This document shows positions 18,749 to 26,192 of a stretch of DNA of 64,000 nt, in pieces. Source of the stretch: Palsa-504 sp963839095 (GTDB lineage: Bacteria > Actinomycetota > Actinomycetes > Streptosporangiales > Streptosporangiaceae); assembly GCA_963839095.1 (NCBI GenBank), contig CAWIUF010000005.1, positions 184,033 to 248,032 on the forward strand, given 5' to 3'. Each line of letters starts with the position of its first letter. Positions within the stretch are counted from its first letter, which is position 1. The position numbers and the translations under genes are program-made. Below the pieces are notes generated by a model. That model was not told the DNA's origin and did not search any database. It was given only the letters and a program-made list of their open reading frames with translations.

Positions 18749-20089
18749 GTGACCAGTCTCCCGGGGAGGGTCGGACGCGTGAACGAGCCTGTCCAGCTGC
18801 ACGCCGCGCCGGGTCGCGGTGCTCTCGGTGCACACCTCGCCGCTGGAGCAGCCCGGCACCGGCGACGCGGGCGGGATGAACGTCTACGTCAGCCAGACGG
18901 CGCCCGCGATGGCCCGCCGCGGCGTCGAGGTCGAGGTGTTCACCCGCGCCACCTCGTCGGACCAGCCGCCGGTGGCCGAGCTGGCGCCGGGCGTGACGGT
19001 CCGGCACGTGCAGGCCGGGCCCGTTCGAGGGGCTGGGCAAGCGACGAGCTGCCCGGGCAGCTGTGCGCGTTCACCTCCGGCGTGCTGCGCGCCGAGGCGC
19101 ACCACGAGCCCGGGCTACTACGACCTCGATCCACTCGCACTACTGGCTGTCGGGCCAGGTCGGCTGGCTGGCGCGGGACCGCTGGGGCGTGCCGCTGGTG
19201 CACACCGCGCACACCCTGGCCAAGGTCAAGAACGCCGCGCTCGCCGAGGGCGACACGCCCGAGCCGCGCGTCCGGGTGATCGGCGAGGAGCAGGTGGTCG
19301 CCGAGGCCGACCGGCTGGTCGCCAACACCGACGTCGAGGCGCGCGAGCTCGTCGACGCTCTACGACGCCGACCCGGACGCGGTCGCACGCGTGCCGCCGG
19401 GCGTCGACCTCGACCGGTTCCGCCCGGCGTCGCAGGCCGCCGCGCGCGCCGCGCTCGGCCTGCCGCCGACGCGACGTCGTGCTCGCCTTCGCCGGCCGGA
19501 TCCAGCCGCTGAAGGCGCCGGACGTGCTGCTGCACGCCGCCGCCGCGCTGCTCGCGCGGCGTCCCGACGCTGCGGGGCGGCTGGTGGTGCTGATCGTCGG
19601 CGGGCCGTCGGGCACCGGGCTGGAGCGAGCCGCACGGCGCTGCGCGAGCTGGCCGTCGCGCTCGGCATCGCCGACGTGGTCCGCTTCCTGCCGCCGCAGC
19701 CGGGCGACGCGCTGGTGCCGGGTCTTCCGGGCCGCCGACGTCGTCGCGGTGCCCAGCTACAACGAGTCGTTCGGGCTGGTCGCGCTGGAGGCGCAGGCGT
19801 GCGGGACGCCGGTGGTCGCCGCCGAGGTCGGCGGGCTGCCGGTCGGCGGTGCGCGCACGGCGTGTCCGGGCTGCTGGTGCGCGGGCACGACCCGGCCGCG
19901 TGGGCCGACGCGCTGGCCGCTGGCCGCCCCGGCCGGACGCGGGCCCGGCTCGGCGCGGCGCCGTCGCGGCACGCGGCCGAGTTCTCCTGGCGTCGCACGA
20001 CGGACGCCCTGCTGGACATGCTATGCGCAGGCCGCCGGCGGCGTTTCGCCGACGCGCTCGACCTGCGCACGCCGAGCGTGGCGGTGTGA
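18749..20089 (+). CDS. mshA: D-inositol-3-phosphate glycosyltransferase MshA; frameshifted
   Basis: MshA transfers GlcNAc from UDP-GlcNAc to inositol-3-phosphate, the first step of mycothiol synthesis. Diagnostic pieces are VLSVHTSPLEQPGTGDAGGM, then MNVYVSQTAPAMARRG, HSHYWLSGQVGWLA and VHTAHTLAKVKNAAL. The donor-site motif is SYNESFGLVALEAQACGTPV. It is a GT4 enzyme with GT-B fold. About ten indels interrupt it. The start is uncertain: GTG 18749 or GTG 18780. The stop at 20087-20089 overlaps the GTG of ybjN. The order mshA-ybjN-gpm is as in mycobacteria. Confidence 0.9.
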
Positions 20090-20906
20090 GCCGGTTGGAC
20101 GCGCCGATTCCGTCATCAAGGCCGTGCTGCGACGAGCCGGAGCTGAGTACGAGAGCCCGCGGCCGGGCAAGTACTTCGTCACGTTGCCCGGGACCAAGAA
20201 GCTGCAGACCAACGCTGGCTGATGGGCGGCGAGCACGCGTTGCGTCGTCGAGGCGTTCGTCTGCCGCCGCCCGGACGAGGCGCACGAGGACGTCTACCGG
20301 TTCCTGTTGCGCCGCAACGCGAAGCTCTACGGCGTGCACTACACGATGGACGAGGTCGGCGACATCTACCTGCTCGGCCGGTTGGCGCTGCACGCGGTCA
20401 CGCCCGACGAGCTCGACCGGGTGCTCGGCCAGGTCCTCGAGGCGGCCGACGGCGACTTCAACACGCTGCTGGAGATCGGCTTCGCGAGCTCGATCCGGCG
20501 CGAGTGGCAGTGGCGCGCCGACCGCGGCGAGTCGCTGGCGAACCTGCCGGCGTTCGAGCACCTCGTCCGGCCCAGCGGGGAGCAGGACGGCCCTCGGGTG
20601 GGTGCGAACGGCGGGTGCGGACAGGGGCCGGCGGCGGGTTCGCGGGCGGCTCGAGCGAGGGGGGAGTCGCGTACTCGAGCCACCCCGCGCAAGCCCGCCG
20701 CATCGGAGCCCCCGAGCGGGGGGCACCCCGGGGTTCCGGGGGCGGGGTGCGGCTCGGCAGGGGAGTCGAGCCGCATCTGGTGCTCCGCCGAACCGGGGAG
20801 TGCGTGGGAGCCGATCCGGCCGAGCGCTGTCAACTTGTCAGATGGTGCGCCCGGACCACAAGAGCAACGGTTGGCACAACCCCACGAAGTAGCTCTCAGT
20901 GAGTAA
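20086..20906 (+). CDS. YbjN domain protein with unusual C-terminal extension; frameshifted near N-terminus
   Basis: Repaired, it reads VSRLDAPIPSSVIKAVLRRA, then YESPRPGKYFVTLPGTKKLQ, EAFVCRRPDEAHEDVYRFLL, LYGVHYTMDEVGDIYLLGRL and a final family segment EWQWRADRGESLANLPAFEH. This matches the YbjN protein next to mshA in mycobacteria (Rv0487 position), a putative chaperone-like or regulatory fold. Family members end about here (near 20580). In this sequence no frame closes until after 20890, giving a Gly/Ala/Arg-rich tail of about 100 residues over GC-rich hairpins. I suspect a lost stop or an indel. Confidence 0.65.
20709..20774 (+). terminator. GC-rich double hairpin, possible terminator of the mshA-ybjN unit
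   Basis: Two close inverted repeats: CCCCC (20709-20713) with GGGGG (20718-20723), and GCGGCTCG (20749-20756) with CGAGCCGC (20767-20774), the latter perfect with a 10-base loop. No T run follows, so an intrinsic terminator is only a possibility. Its place suggests that the real ybjN stop lies upstream. Confidence 0.35.
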
Positions 20907-21038
20907 CTATTCGATTACGAGGGCAACCAAACGGGTATCTATCGGCGTTCGCGCTACTCGCGGTCTGACTTTGCAGGTCATTCGGGTGAGCCCCCGCCCT
21001 CATGGGCCGCTCGGTCGGGTCGTGGCAGGCTCTGCGTC
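20893..21038 (+). promoter_or_regulatory. AT-richer leader region in front of gpmA
   Basis: Between the end of the ybjN open frame and gpmA lies a segment (about 20895-20960) with much lower GC than the rest of the window, including GTAACTATTCGATTACGA and GGGTATCTATCGG. This base composition is typical of a promoter region. I cannot assign -35 and -10 boxes with confidence. Confidence 0.35.
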
Positions 21039-21785
21039 ATGGCGATCGGAACCCTGGTGCTGCTCCGCCACGGCGAGAGCGTGTGGAACGCGGAGAACCT
21101 GTTCACCGGCTGGGTGGACGTGGCCCTGTCGGACAAGGGCGCGGGCGAGGCGCGGCGCGGCGGCGAGCTGCTCGCCGAGGCCGGGCTGCTGCCGGACGTG
21201 CTGCACACCTCGGTGCTGCGCCGCGCGATCACCACGGCGAACCTCGCGCTGGACGTCGCGGACCGGCTGTGGATCCCGGTGCGCCGCGACTGGCGGCTGA
21301 ACGAACGCCACTACGGCGCGTTGCAGGGCAAGAACAAGAAGCAGACGCTGGAGCGAGTTCGGCGAGGAGCAGTTCATGCTGTGGCGCCGCTCCTACGACA
21401 TGCCGCCGCCGCCGATCGAGCTGGGGGCACGAGTTCAGCCAGGACGGCGACCCGCGCTACGCGAGGCATCGACGCGCCGCGCACGGAGTGCCTGAAGGAC
21501 GTCGTCGCCCGGCTGCTCCCGTACTGGGAGTCGGCGATCGTGCCGGACCTGCGCGCGGGCAAGACGGTGCTGGTGGCCGCGCACGGCAACTCGCTGCGCG
21601 CGCTGGTGAAGCACCTGGACGGGATCTCCGACGAGGCCATCGCCGCCCTGAACATCCCCACCGGCATCCCCCTGCGCTACGACTTGGACGACGACCTGCA
21701 GCCCCTGAAAGCCGGCGGCGAGTACCTGGACCCGGAGGAGGCCGCCAAGGCCGCCGCTGCCGCGGTCGCCAACCAGGGCCGCTGA
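21039..21785 (+). CDS. gpmA: 2,3-bisphosphoglycerate-dependent phosphoglycerate mutase; frameshifted
   Basis: This glycolytic enzyme interconverts 3- and 2-phosphoglycerate. The N-terminus LVLLRHGESVWNAENLFTGW contains the phosphohistidine RHGE motif. Then come LNERHYGALQGKNKK and, near the C-terminus, VLVAAHGNSLRALVKHLDGI with the second catalytic His. Three single-base insertions (near 21357, 21426 and 21463) disrupt the middle; repaired text reads RFGEEQFMLWRRSYDMPPPP and YAGIDAPRTECLKDV. The length, about 247 residues, is normal. It stands directly before the senX3-regX3 locus in mycobacteria, but here the HNH element and an aldo/keto reductase lie between them. Confidence 0.93.
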   Translation: MAIGTLVLLRHGESVWNAENLFTGWVDVALSDKGAGEARRGGELLAEAGLLPDVLHTSVLRRAITTANLALDVADRLWIPVRRDWRLNERHYGALQGKNKKQTLERVRRGAVHAVAPLLRHAAAADRAGGTSSARTATRATRGIDAPRTECLKDVVARLLPYWESAIVPDLRAGKTVLVAAHGNSLRALVKHLDGISDEAIAALNIPTGIPLRYDLDDDLQPLKAGGEYLDPEEAAKAAAAAVANQGR

Positions 21786-21806
21786 CGGCCCTTGTCGCTG
21801 TTCCCG

Positions 21807-21840
21807 GTGGGTTCGGTTTGACGTCCCGTCGGTGGCGAGT
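21807..21840 (+). repeat. Partial copy of the terminal repeat of the flanking element
   Basis: The 16 bases from 21807, GTGGGTTCGGTTTGAC, are identical to the end of the 120-bp palindromic element found at 21890 and 23400. The following CCCGTCGG also matches after a short gap. It is preceded by a diverged direct repeat (TCGCTGTTCCCGGTG compared with TCGCCGTTTCCGGTG before the full copy). It looks like a truncated or older copy. Confidence 0.6.
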
Positions 21841-21883
21841 ACCTGGGCCGGGCCGCCAAGCTGCCGCTTTGGTCGCCGTTTCC

Positions 21884-22013
21884 GGTGGGGTGGGTTCGGT
21901 TTGACATGGGATCCCGTCGGCGGCCCTACGGGCTCAAAGCGGCGAAGGCCTGCGGCTCGCCCTCCCGCTAGGTTAGGGCCGCCGCCACCCATGTAAAACC
22001 GAACCCACTTGCC
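21884..22013 (+). repeat. Left inverted repeat, MITE/REP-like palindromic element
   Basis: The element proper runs 21890-22008 and is itself bounded by a 21-bp inverted end, GTGGGTTCGGTTTGACATGG at one side and its near-perfect complement at the other (one mismatch). The inside continues to pair (CGGCGGCCCTA with TTAGGGCCGCCG), so the whole can fold into one long hairpin. The outer 6 bases and inner 5 bases (ACTTGCC side) are also shared with the right copy. Confidence 0.85.
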
Positions 22014-22075
22014 GCCTTTGTTCGGGTTCGGCTTTGGCCTCGCTGGTGGCTTTTCGGGCGGGTGCCCGGCCGTTG

Positions 22076-23197
22076 TCAGGCGGCAGGGCGTAGCCATGCC
22101 GGTGGGGTGAACACCGGCATTCCTTCGTCCATGTGCACTTGCCATCCGGCGTGGTGGATCAGGCGGTGGTGGAAATGGCACACCAATACCATGTTCGCCA
22201 ATGTCGTGGGTCCGCCGTCGGCCCAATGTTGTACGTGGTGGGCGTGACATTGGTGTGGTGTTCGCGCGCATCCCGGGGCGGCGCAGCCTTTATCGCGGAT
22301 GGCGAGTGCTTGGCGTTGGCGTTTGCTGGCGAGGCGTTTGGATTCGCCGATGTCGAGTGGCTGGGACTTGCTTCCGAGCACGATCGGGATGATCCCTGCA
22401 TCGCAAGCCAGTCGCCGGGTCTGCTCGGGAGTCAATGACCGGCCGTCGTCGAGGGTGGCGGTCCCGATCCCGGTCTGCAGCGTCTCCAACGACACGGTCA
22501 CCGCGATGTGCGGCCGCTCCCCACCCTCCATCGGCGCCTTCCCGGAGTCGGCGGCGAAGGTGATGATCTCGGCCAGGGCATCGCCCTGCCGCTCGGTCAG
22601 GGTCCGGTCATCATCGGGCCGGGGCGTGGTCAACGGCGACAGCAACGACATGACGAGCGCCGCCGACTCCGCCCCCAGGTGGAACCGGCCCATCAGGGAC
22701 CCATCCTCATGCTGACGCAGGTCGAGCTCGTTATGCCCCTCCACCATCGAAGCGTCGGCGGGTTCGGGTCCGTCCGGGTCGAGGGTGTTGATGATGTGCA
22801 GCCCGAGCTTGGCCACCTGCGTCGGGTTGAACTGGTACGCCAGCTCGACCAGTTCTCGCTCAACATGCTCCACCGCGTGCTCGGGAACCTTCCCGAGGAC
22901 CTTGTCGATCCGGTGGACATGCTCACCCGAGATGGCACCCTCAGCCATCGCCGCCCGCACCGCAGGCAGCTTCGGCTCAAGAGGTTGCCCGGTGATCCCG
23001 ACCTTCGGGCACAACAACTCAACATGATGTTGCAGCCGTTTGGCTTCACTAGCGGGTACCCGCATGACATCCATCAAGAACTGCCACAAGTGCCGATACC
23101 CGGACTCTTTCCACTCCTGCCGGGAAATGATGTCGAGCAGCTCCAATTCACGTCGCCGCGATTCGGCGACGAAAGCCTGAAGCTCCCCCACATCCAT
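22076..23197 (-). CDS. HNH endonuclease signature protein, DUF222 / 13E12 repeat family
   Basis: An intact protein of 373 residues. The N-terminal DUF222 domain runs from MDVGELQAFVAESRRRELE to about residue 250. The C-terminal HNH nuclease motif is complete: Cys residues in GCAAPGCARTPHQC, then HAHHVQHWADGGPT, the Asn in LANMVLVC, and the final HFHHRLIHH. The start ATG 23197 is chosen over an upstream in-frame codon because a LexA-like box and a -10-like TACACT sit just above it. Base composition is clearly less GC-rich than its neighbours, which suggests transfer. The family is repeated in mycobacteria (REP13E12). The role is unknown; DNA cleavage is expected from the motif. Confidence 0.9.
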   Translation of the reverse strand: MDVGELQAFVAESRRRELELLDIISRQEWKESGYRHLWQFLMDVMRVPASEAKRLQHHVELLCPKVGITGQPLEPKLPAVRAAMAEGAISGEHVHRIDKVLGKVPEHAVEHVERELVELAYQFNPTQVAKLGLHIINTLDPDGPEPADASMVEGHNELDLRQHEDGSLMGRFHLGAESAALVMSLLSPLTTPRPDDDRTLTERQGDALAEIITFAADSGKAPMEGGERPHIAVTVSLETLQTGIGTATLDDGRSLTPEQTRRLACDAGIIPIVLGSKSQPLDIGESKRLASKRQRQALAIRDKGCAAPGCARTPHQCHAHHVQHWADGGPTTLANMVLVCHFHHRLIHHAGWQVHMDEGMPVFTPPAWLRPAA

Positions 23198-23218
23198 ACG
23201 ACAAGTGTACCACAAGAA

Positions 23219-23234
23219 TCGAACAGGCGTGCGA
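23219..23234 (-). promoter_or_regulatory. LexA (SOS) box in front of the HNH gene
   Basis: On the minus strand the site reads TCGCACGCCTGTTCGA, one mismatch from the actinobacterial LexA consensus TCGAAC-N4-GTTCGA. It lies 22-37 bases upstream of the HNH start and just above a TACACT hexamer, so LexA bound here would block transcription. Several mycobacterial 13E12-family genes are known to be LexA-controlled. Confidence 0.65.
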
Positions 23235-23275
23235 CCCAAAAGTCACCAGCGCGACCAAAAGAAAGAACCACCGGT

Positions 23276-23406
23276 GGCAAGTGGGTTCGGTTTTACATGG
23301 GTGGCGGCGGCCCTAAACTTGCGGTGAGGGCGAGCCGCAGGCCTTCGCCCTTCTTAGCCCGCTGGGCCGCCGACGGGATCCCATGTCAAACCGAACCCAC
23401 CCCACC
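23276..23406 (-). repeat. Right inverted repeat, MITE/REP-like palindromic element
   Basis: Reverse complement of the left copy at 21884-22013. The two differ at only about eight or nine positions, mostly in the central 25 bases (for example CCTAAACTTGCGGTG compared with CCTAACCTAGCGGG). Like the left copy it has its own 21-bp inverted ends (23281-23301 and 23380-23400). Confidence 0.85.
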
Positions 23407-23700
23407 AACAACCGGTGACCAACCAGGAATGACGATCGTCTCGTTCAGCTCGTCCGCGGTGATCCGCACCTCGCCACGTACCGCGCGCAAGCCGGGTCCA
23501 GCAAGATCCCCGACCGGTGCAGCTTGCGCACCGCCAGCCCGGCCGCCATCCGCGGGCGTGAACCTCTGCCTCGCCCCTGATCACGGCGACGGTCTCGGTG
23601 GTCGTCGCTCCCAGTCTGCGCCCGGCCGGCCCGGCCGACAACGACTGACAACTTCTTGCCACATCAAGCGGGCCACCGCCCGTCGGTGAAGATTGGACGT
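23407..23700. other. Unassigned 294 bp between right repeat and aldo/keto reductase; possible gene remnant
   Basis: No intact gene is visible. On the minus strand short pieces in different frames look protein-like (AVRKLHRSGILLDPACARYV, then GEVRITADELNETIVIPGW) and run directly into the repeat. They may be the 3' end of a gene damaged when the element arrived. I do not recognise the family. Confidence 0.3.
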
Positions 23701-24546
23701 ATGGCGAACAACAAGGACGGGCGGCTCGGCGACGCGGCCGTCACCAGGATGGGCTACGGCGCGATGCAGCTCGCGGGACCGGGCGTCTTCGGCCCGCCCG
23801 CCGACCCCGACGAATGCCGGGCGGTGCTGCGGCAGGTGGTCGAGCTCGGCATCAACCACATCGACACCAGCGACTTCTACGGCCCCTACGTGGTCAACGA
23901 GCTCATCGCCCAGGCATTGCACCCCTACCCCGACGACCTCGTGCTCGTCACCAAGGTCGGCGCCCGCCGCGACGAGCAGGGCGGCTGGCCGCCGGCGCGC
24001 TCCCCGGAGCAACTGCGCGAGCAGGTGCACGAGAACCTCGGCAGGCTCAAGGTCGACCGGCTCGACGTCGTGAACTACCGCATCGGCGGCATCCACGGCC
24101 CGGAGGACGCGCCGCTGGGCGACGGGTTCGGCGCGCTCGCCGAGATGCGCGAGGAAGGCCTGATCAAGGACCTCGGGCTCTCGAACGTCACGGTGGGCCA
24201 GCTCGCCGAGGCGCAGAAGATCGCGCCGGTCGTGTGCGTGCAGAACGCGTTCAACGCCGCCGACCAGAGCGACGCGCCGATGGTGGCGGAGTGCGAACGG
24301 CAGGGCATCGCCTACGTGCCGTTCTTCCCGCTCGGCGGGTTCACGCCGTTGCAGGAGCAGGTGCTGCACGACGTCGCCGCCCGGCACGGCGCGACCGATC
24401 GGCAGGTCGCGCTCGCGTGGCTGCTGCACCGCTCGCCGGCGATCCTGCTCATCCCGGGCACGTCCTCGCGGGCGCACCTGGCGGAGAACGTCGCCGCGGC
24501 CGACCTCGAACTGACCGAGCGGGACATGGCGGACATCAACCGGTAG
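23701..24546 (+). CDS. Aldo/keto reductase
   Basis: An intact protein of 281 residues in the AKR (beta/alpha)8 fold. The catalytic Asp and Tyr are in HIDTSDFYGPYVVNEL and the Lys in LVTKVGARRDE. The usual His of the tetrad, normally in the next strand, is replaced: the strand reads LDVVNYRIGG. C-terminal NADPH-binding text is LLIPGTSSRAHLAENVAA. The start is ATG 23701. Many actinobacterial members lacking the His still work as reductases. The gene is not part of the mycobacterial block around it. The substrate is unknown. Confidence 0.88.
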   Translation: MANNKDGRLGDAAVTRMGYGAMQLAGPGVFGPPADPDECRAVLRQVVELGINHIDTSDFYGPYVVNELIAQALHPYPDDLVLVTKVGARRDEQGGWPPARSPEQLREQVHENLGRLKVDRLDVVNYRIGGIHGPEDAPLGDGFGALAEMREEGLIKDLGLSNVTVGQLAEAQKIAPVVCVQNAFNAADQSDAPMVAECERQGIAYVPFFPLGGFTPLQEQVLHDVAARHGATDRQVALAWLLHRSPAILLIPGTSSRAHLAENVAAADLELTERDMADINR

Positions 24547-24670
24547 TCGGACACGATCGGGTGAACTTGATCTGACACCCGGGAGAACAACCGCGGCGCA
24601 GGTGTCGGCACCGTCACCTTGGGCCGTTTTGGCCGGTGGAAAGGGCCGCGGCGCTGCTTACGATGCGACC

Positions 24671-25849
24671 GTGACCGCTGCGGTCTGGATTTTCCTGCTG
24701 GCCGGCGTGCTGCTGGCCGGCGGCGTCGCCGGTTACGCCGCCGGCCGGGCCCGCCGGGCCGCGGTGGCCCGGCGGCGGCCGGCCGGACCGACCATCGCCG
24801 TCCTCGTGTCGCGGGTGATGCACTCCTCGCACACGGGCGTCGTCGTGCTGAACCACTTCGGCGACGTGGTCCTGCACAACCCGCGCGCCGTCGAGCTCGG
24901 CCTCGTGCGCAACCACCGGGTCGACGAGCGGGCCCGCAAGGCCGCCGAGCTCGCCCGGGAGACCGGCGAGCCGGTCGAGGTCGACCTCTCGCCGCTGGAG
25001 AACCGCGGCGGGCGGATCCCCGAGGCGGTGCTGGGCGAGGTGCGCCCGCTGGGCGACGGCTTCACCGTCGTCGACGTCGCCGACGAGTCCGAGGCGGTCC
25101 GGCTGGAGGCGACCCGGCGCGACTTCGTCGCCAACGTCAGCCATGAGCTGAAGACGCCGGTCGGCGCGATGGCGCTGCTGGCCGAGGCGGTGCTCGACGC
25201 CGTCGGCGACCCGGCCGAGGTCCGCCGGTTCTCGGCCAAGATCCTGCGTGAGGCCAACCGGCTGGGCACGCTGGTGACCGAGCTCATCGCGCTGTCCCGC
25301 CTGCAGGGCGCCGAACGGCTGCCCGACCTGCACACGGTCGGGGTCGACGCGGTGGTCGCCGAGGCGCTGGGCCGCACCCAGGCCGCCGCCGAGTCGGCGG
25401 GCATCGACGTCACCACCGACGGTCCGAGCGGCATGCTGGTCCTCGGCGACCGGACCCTGCTGGTCACGGCGTTGTCCAACCTGCTGGAGAACGCGGTCGC
25501 CTACTCCCCGCCCGGCAGCCCGGTGTCGGTGAGCAGGCGCCTGTGCGACGGCCACGCCGAGATCGCGGTGACCGACCGCGGCATCGGCATCGCCCCTGAG
25601 GAGCAGCAGCGCGTCTTCGAGCGCTTCTACCGGGTGGACAGGGCCCGCTCCCGCGCCACCGGCGGCACCGGCCTCGGCCTGGCGATCGTCAAGCACGTCG
25701 CCGCCAACCACGGCGGCGAGGTCCGGCTGTGGAGCAAACCGGGCACGGGCTCCACCTTCACCCTGCGGATCCCGGCGCAGGCCGCCGAGCCGCTCGACGC
25801 CCACGCACCGGCACCAGTCGCCACGACCGACCACGGAGGCCACCCATGA
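24671..25849 (+). CDS. senX3: Sensor histidine kinase SenX3
   Basis: An intact protein of 392 residues. One or two N-terminal membrane segments (WIFLLAGVLLAGGVAGYAAG) precede a PAS-like domain (MHSSHTGVVVLNHFGDVVLH). Then come the H box FVANVSHELKTPVGAM, the N box LLENAVAYSPPGS, the G1 box DRGIGIAPEEQ and the G2 box GGTGLGLAIVKHV. SenX3 senses phosphate state with PstS/PhoU in mycobacteria and phosphorylates RegX3. GTG 24671 matches the family start. Its stop is within ATGA, which opens the first small frame of the repeat region that leads to regX3. Confidence 0.95.
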   Translation: MTAAVWIFLLAGVLLAGGVAGYAAGRARRAAVARRRPAGPTIAVLVSRVMHSSHTGVVVLNHFGDVVLHNPRAVELGLVRNHRVDERARKAAELARETGEPVEVDLSPLENRGGRIPEAVLGEVRPLGDGFTVVDVADESEAVRLEATRRDFVANVSHELKTPVGAMALLAEAVLDAVGDPAEVRRFSAKILREANRLGTLVTELIALSRLQGAERLPDLHTVGVDAVVAEALGRTQAAAESAGIDVTTDGPSGMLVLGDRTLLVTALSNLLENAVAYSPPGSPVSVSRRLCDGHAEIAVTDRGIGIAPEEQQRVFERFYRVDRARSRATGGTGLGLAIVKHVAANHGGEVRLWSKPGTGSTFTLRIPAQAAEPLDAHAPAPVATTDHGGHP

Positions 25850-26010
25850 CCCCCCTTGTGTCGACCTCACGACCGCCATCGGACCGAGGGGCCGTCAACC
25901 GCACCTCAGGGGAACGTGAGGCAGCTCGACCACGGTCACGCAACCAACTGGCGCCATTCGCTGGCCGCGGGACCGGCGGAGAAAATCCCGGGGAGGCGGC
26001 ACAGTCGTGA
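25846..26010 (+). CDS. Small overlapping frame A of the senX3-regX3 relay
   Basis: ATG 25846 overlaps the senX3 stop (ATGA). The frame encodes 54 residues ending GRGTGGENPGEAAQS and stops at TGA 26008-26010, which overlaps the GTG start of the next frame (GTGA). No clear ribosome site of its own is needed because of the overlap. The peptide is not recognisable. Its value may be in carrying ribosomes across the repeats, not in the product. This is inference from the layout. Confidence 0.35.
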   Translation: MTPLVSTSRPPSDRGAVNRTSGEREAARPRSRNQLAPFAGRGTGGENPGEAAQS

Positions 26011-26184
26011 GGCAGCTCGACCACGGTCACGCAACCAACTGGCGCCATTCGCCGGCCGCGGGACCGGAGGAGAAAATCCCGGGGAGGCGGCACAGTCGTG
26101 ATGCAACTCAGCCACGGTCACAGGACCAACTGGCGCCATCCGCTGGCCACAGGACCGGCGGAGAAAATCCCGGGGAGGCGGCAG
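25916..26184 (+). repeat. Three tandem 91/91/87-bp repeats between senX3 and regX3 (MIRU-like)
   Basis: Units begin at GTG 25916, GTG 26007 and GTG 26098; the third ends at the regX3 ATG. Units 1 and 2 differ at only 2 of 91 positions. Unit 3 is more diverged and 4 bases shorter just before the ATG. Every unit ends with GAGAAAATCCCGGGGAGGCG, a strong ribosome site (GGGGAGG at 25990, 26081 and 26172) followed 6 or 10 bases later by a start codon. Each internal junction carries an overlapping stop/start GTGA. The same kind of repeat between the same two genes is known in mycobacteria as MIRU. Confidence 0.9.
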
Positions 26185-26192
26185 ATGCCTAG
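26007..26192 (+). CDS. Small overlapping frame B of the senX3-regX3 relay
   Basis: GTG 26007 lies 10 bases after GGGGAGG and overlaps the stop of frame A. The frame encodes 61 residues (VRQLDHGHATNWRHSPAAGP at the start) and ends at TAG 26190-26192, eight bases past the first base of regX3. A third frame, GTG 25916 to TGA 26101, has the same layout and ends where a GTG (26098) in frame with regX3 begins. Whether the peptides are stable is unknown. Confidence 0.35.
   Translation: MRQLDHGHATNWRHSPAAGPEEKIPGRRHSRDATQPRSQDQLAPSAGHRTGGENPGEAADA

Larger units (their letters stand above)
21884..23406. mobile_element. Candidate mobile unit: HNH (13E12-type) gene within 130-bp inverted repeats
   Basis: A 1.5-kb unit made of a left repeat (21884-22013), one minus-strand HNH/DUF222 gene with a LexA-like box, and a right repeat (23276-23406) that is the reverse complement of the left with about 93% identity. 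It interrupts the gene order gpmA-senX3 that is contiguous in mycobacteria. No transposase is present and I see no clear target-site duplication. It could move by help from elsewhere, or the repeats may have come first and trapped the gene. Confidence 0.55.

Noticed and set aside
24547..24670. A possible phosphate (PHO) box in front of senX3
   Set aside because: Only one GGTGAAC unit (about 24560) is present; a PHO box needs two direct units, so I do not call it.
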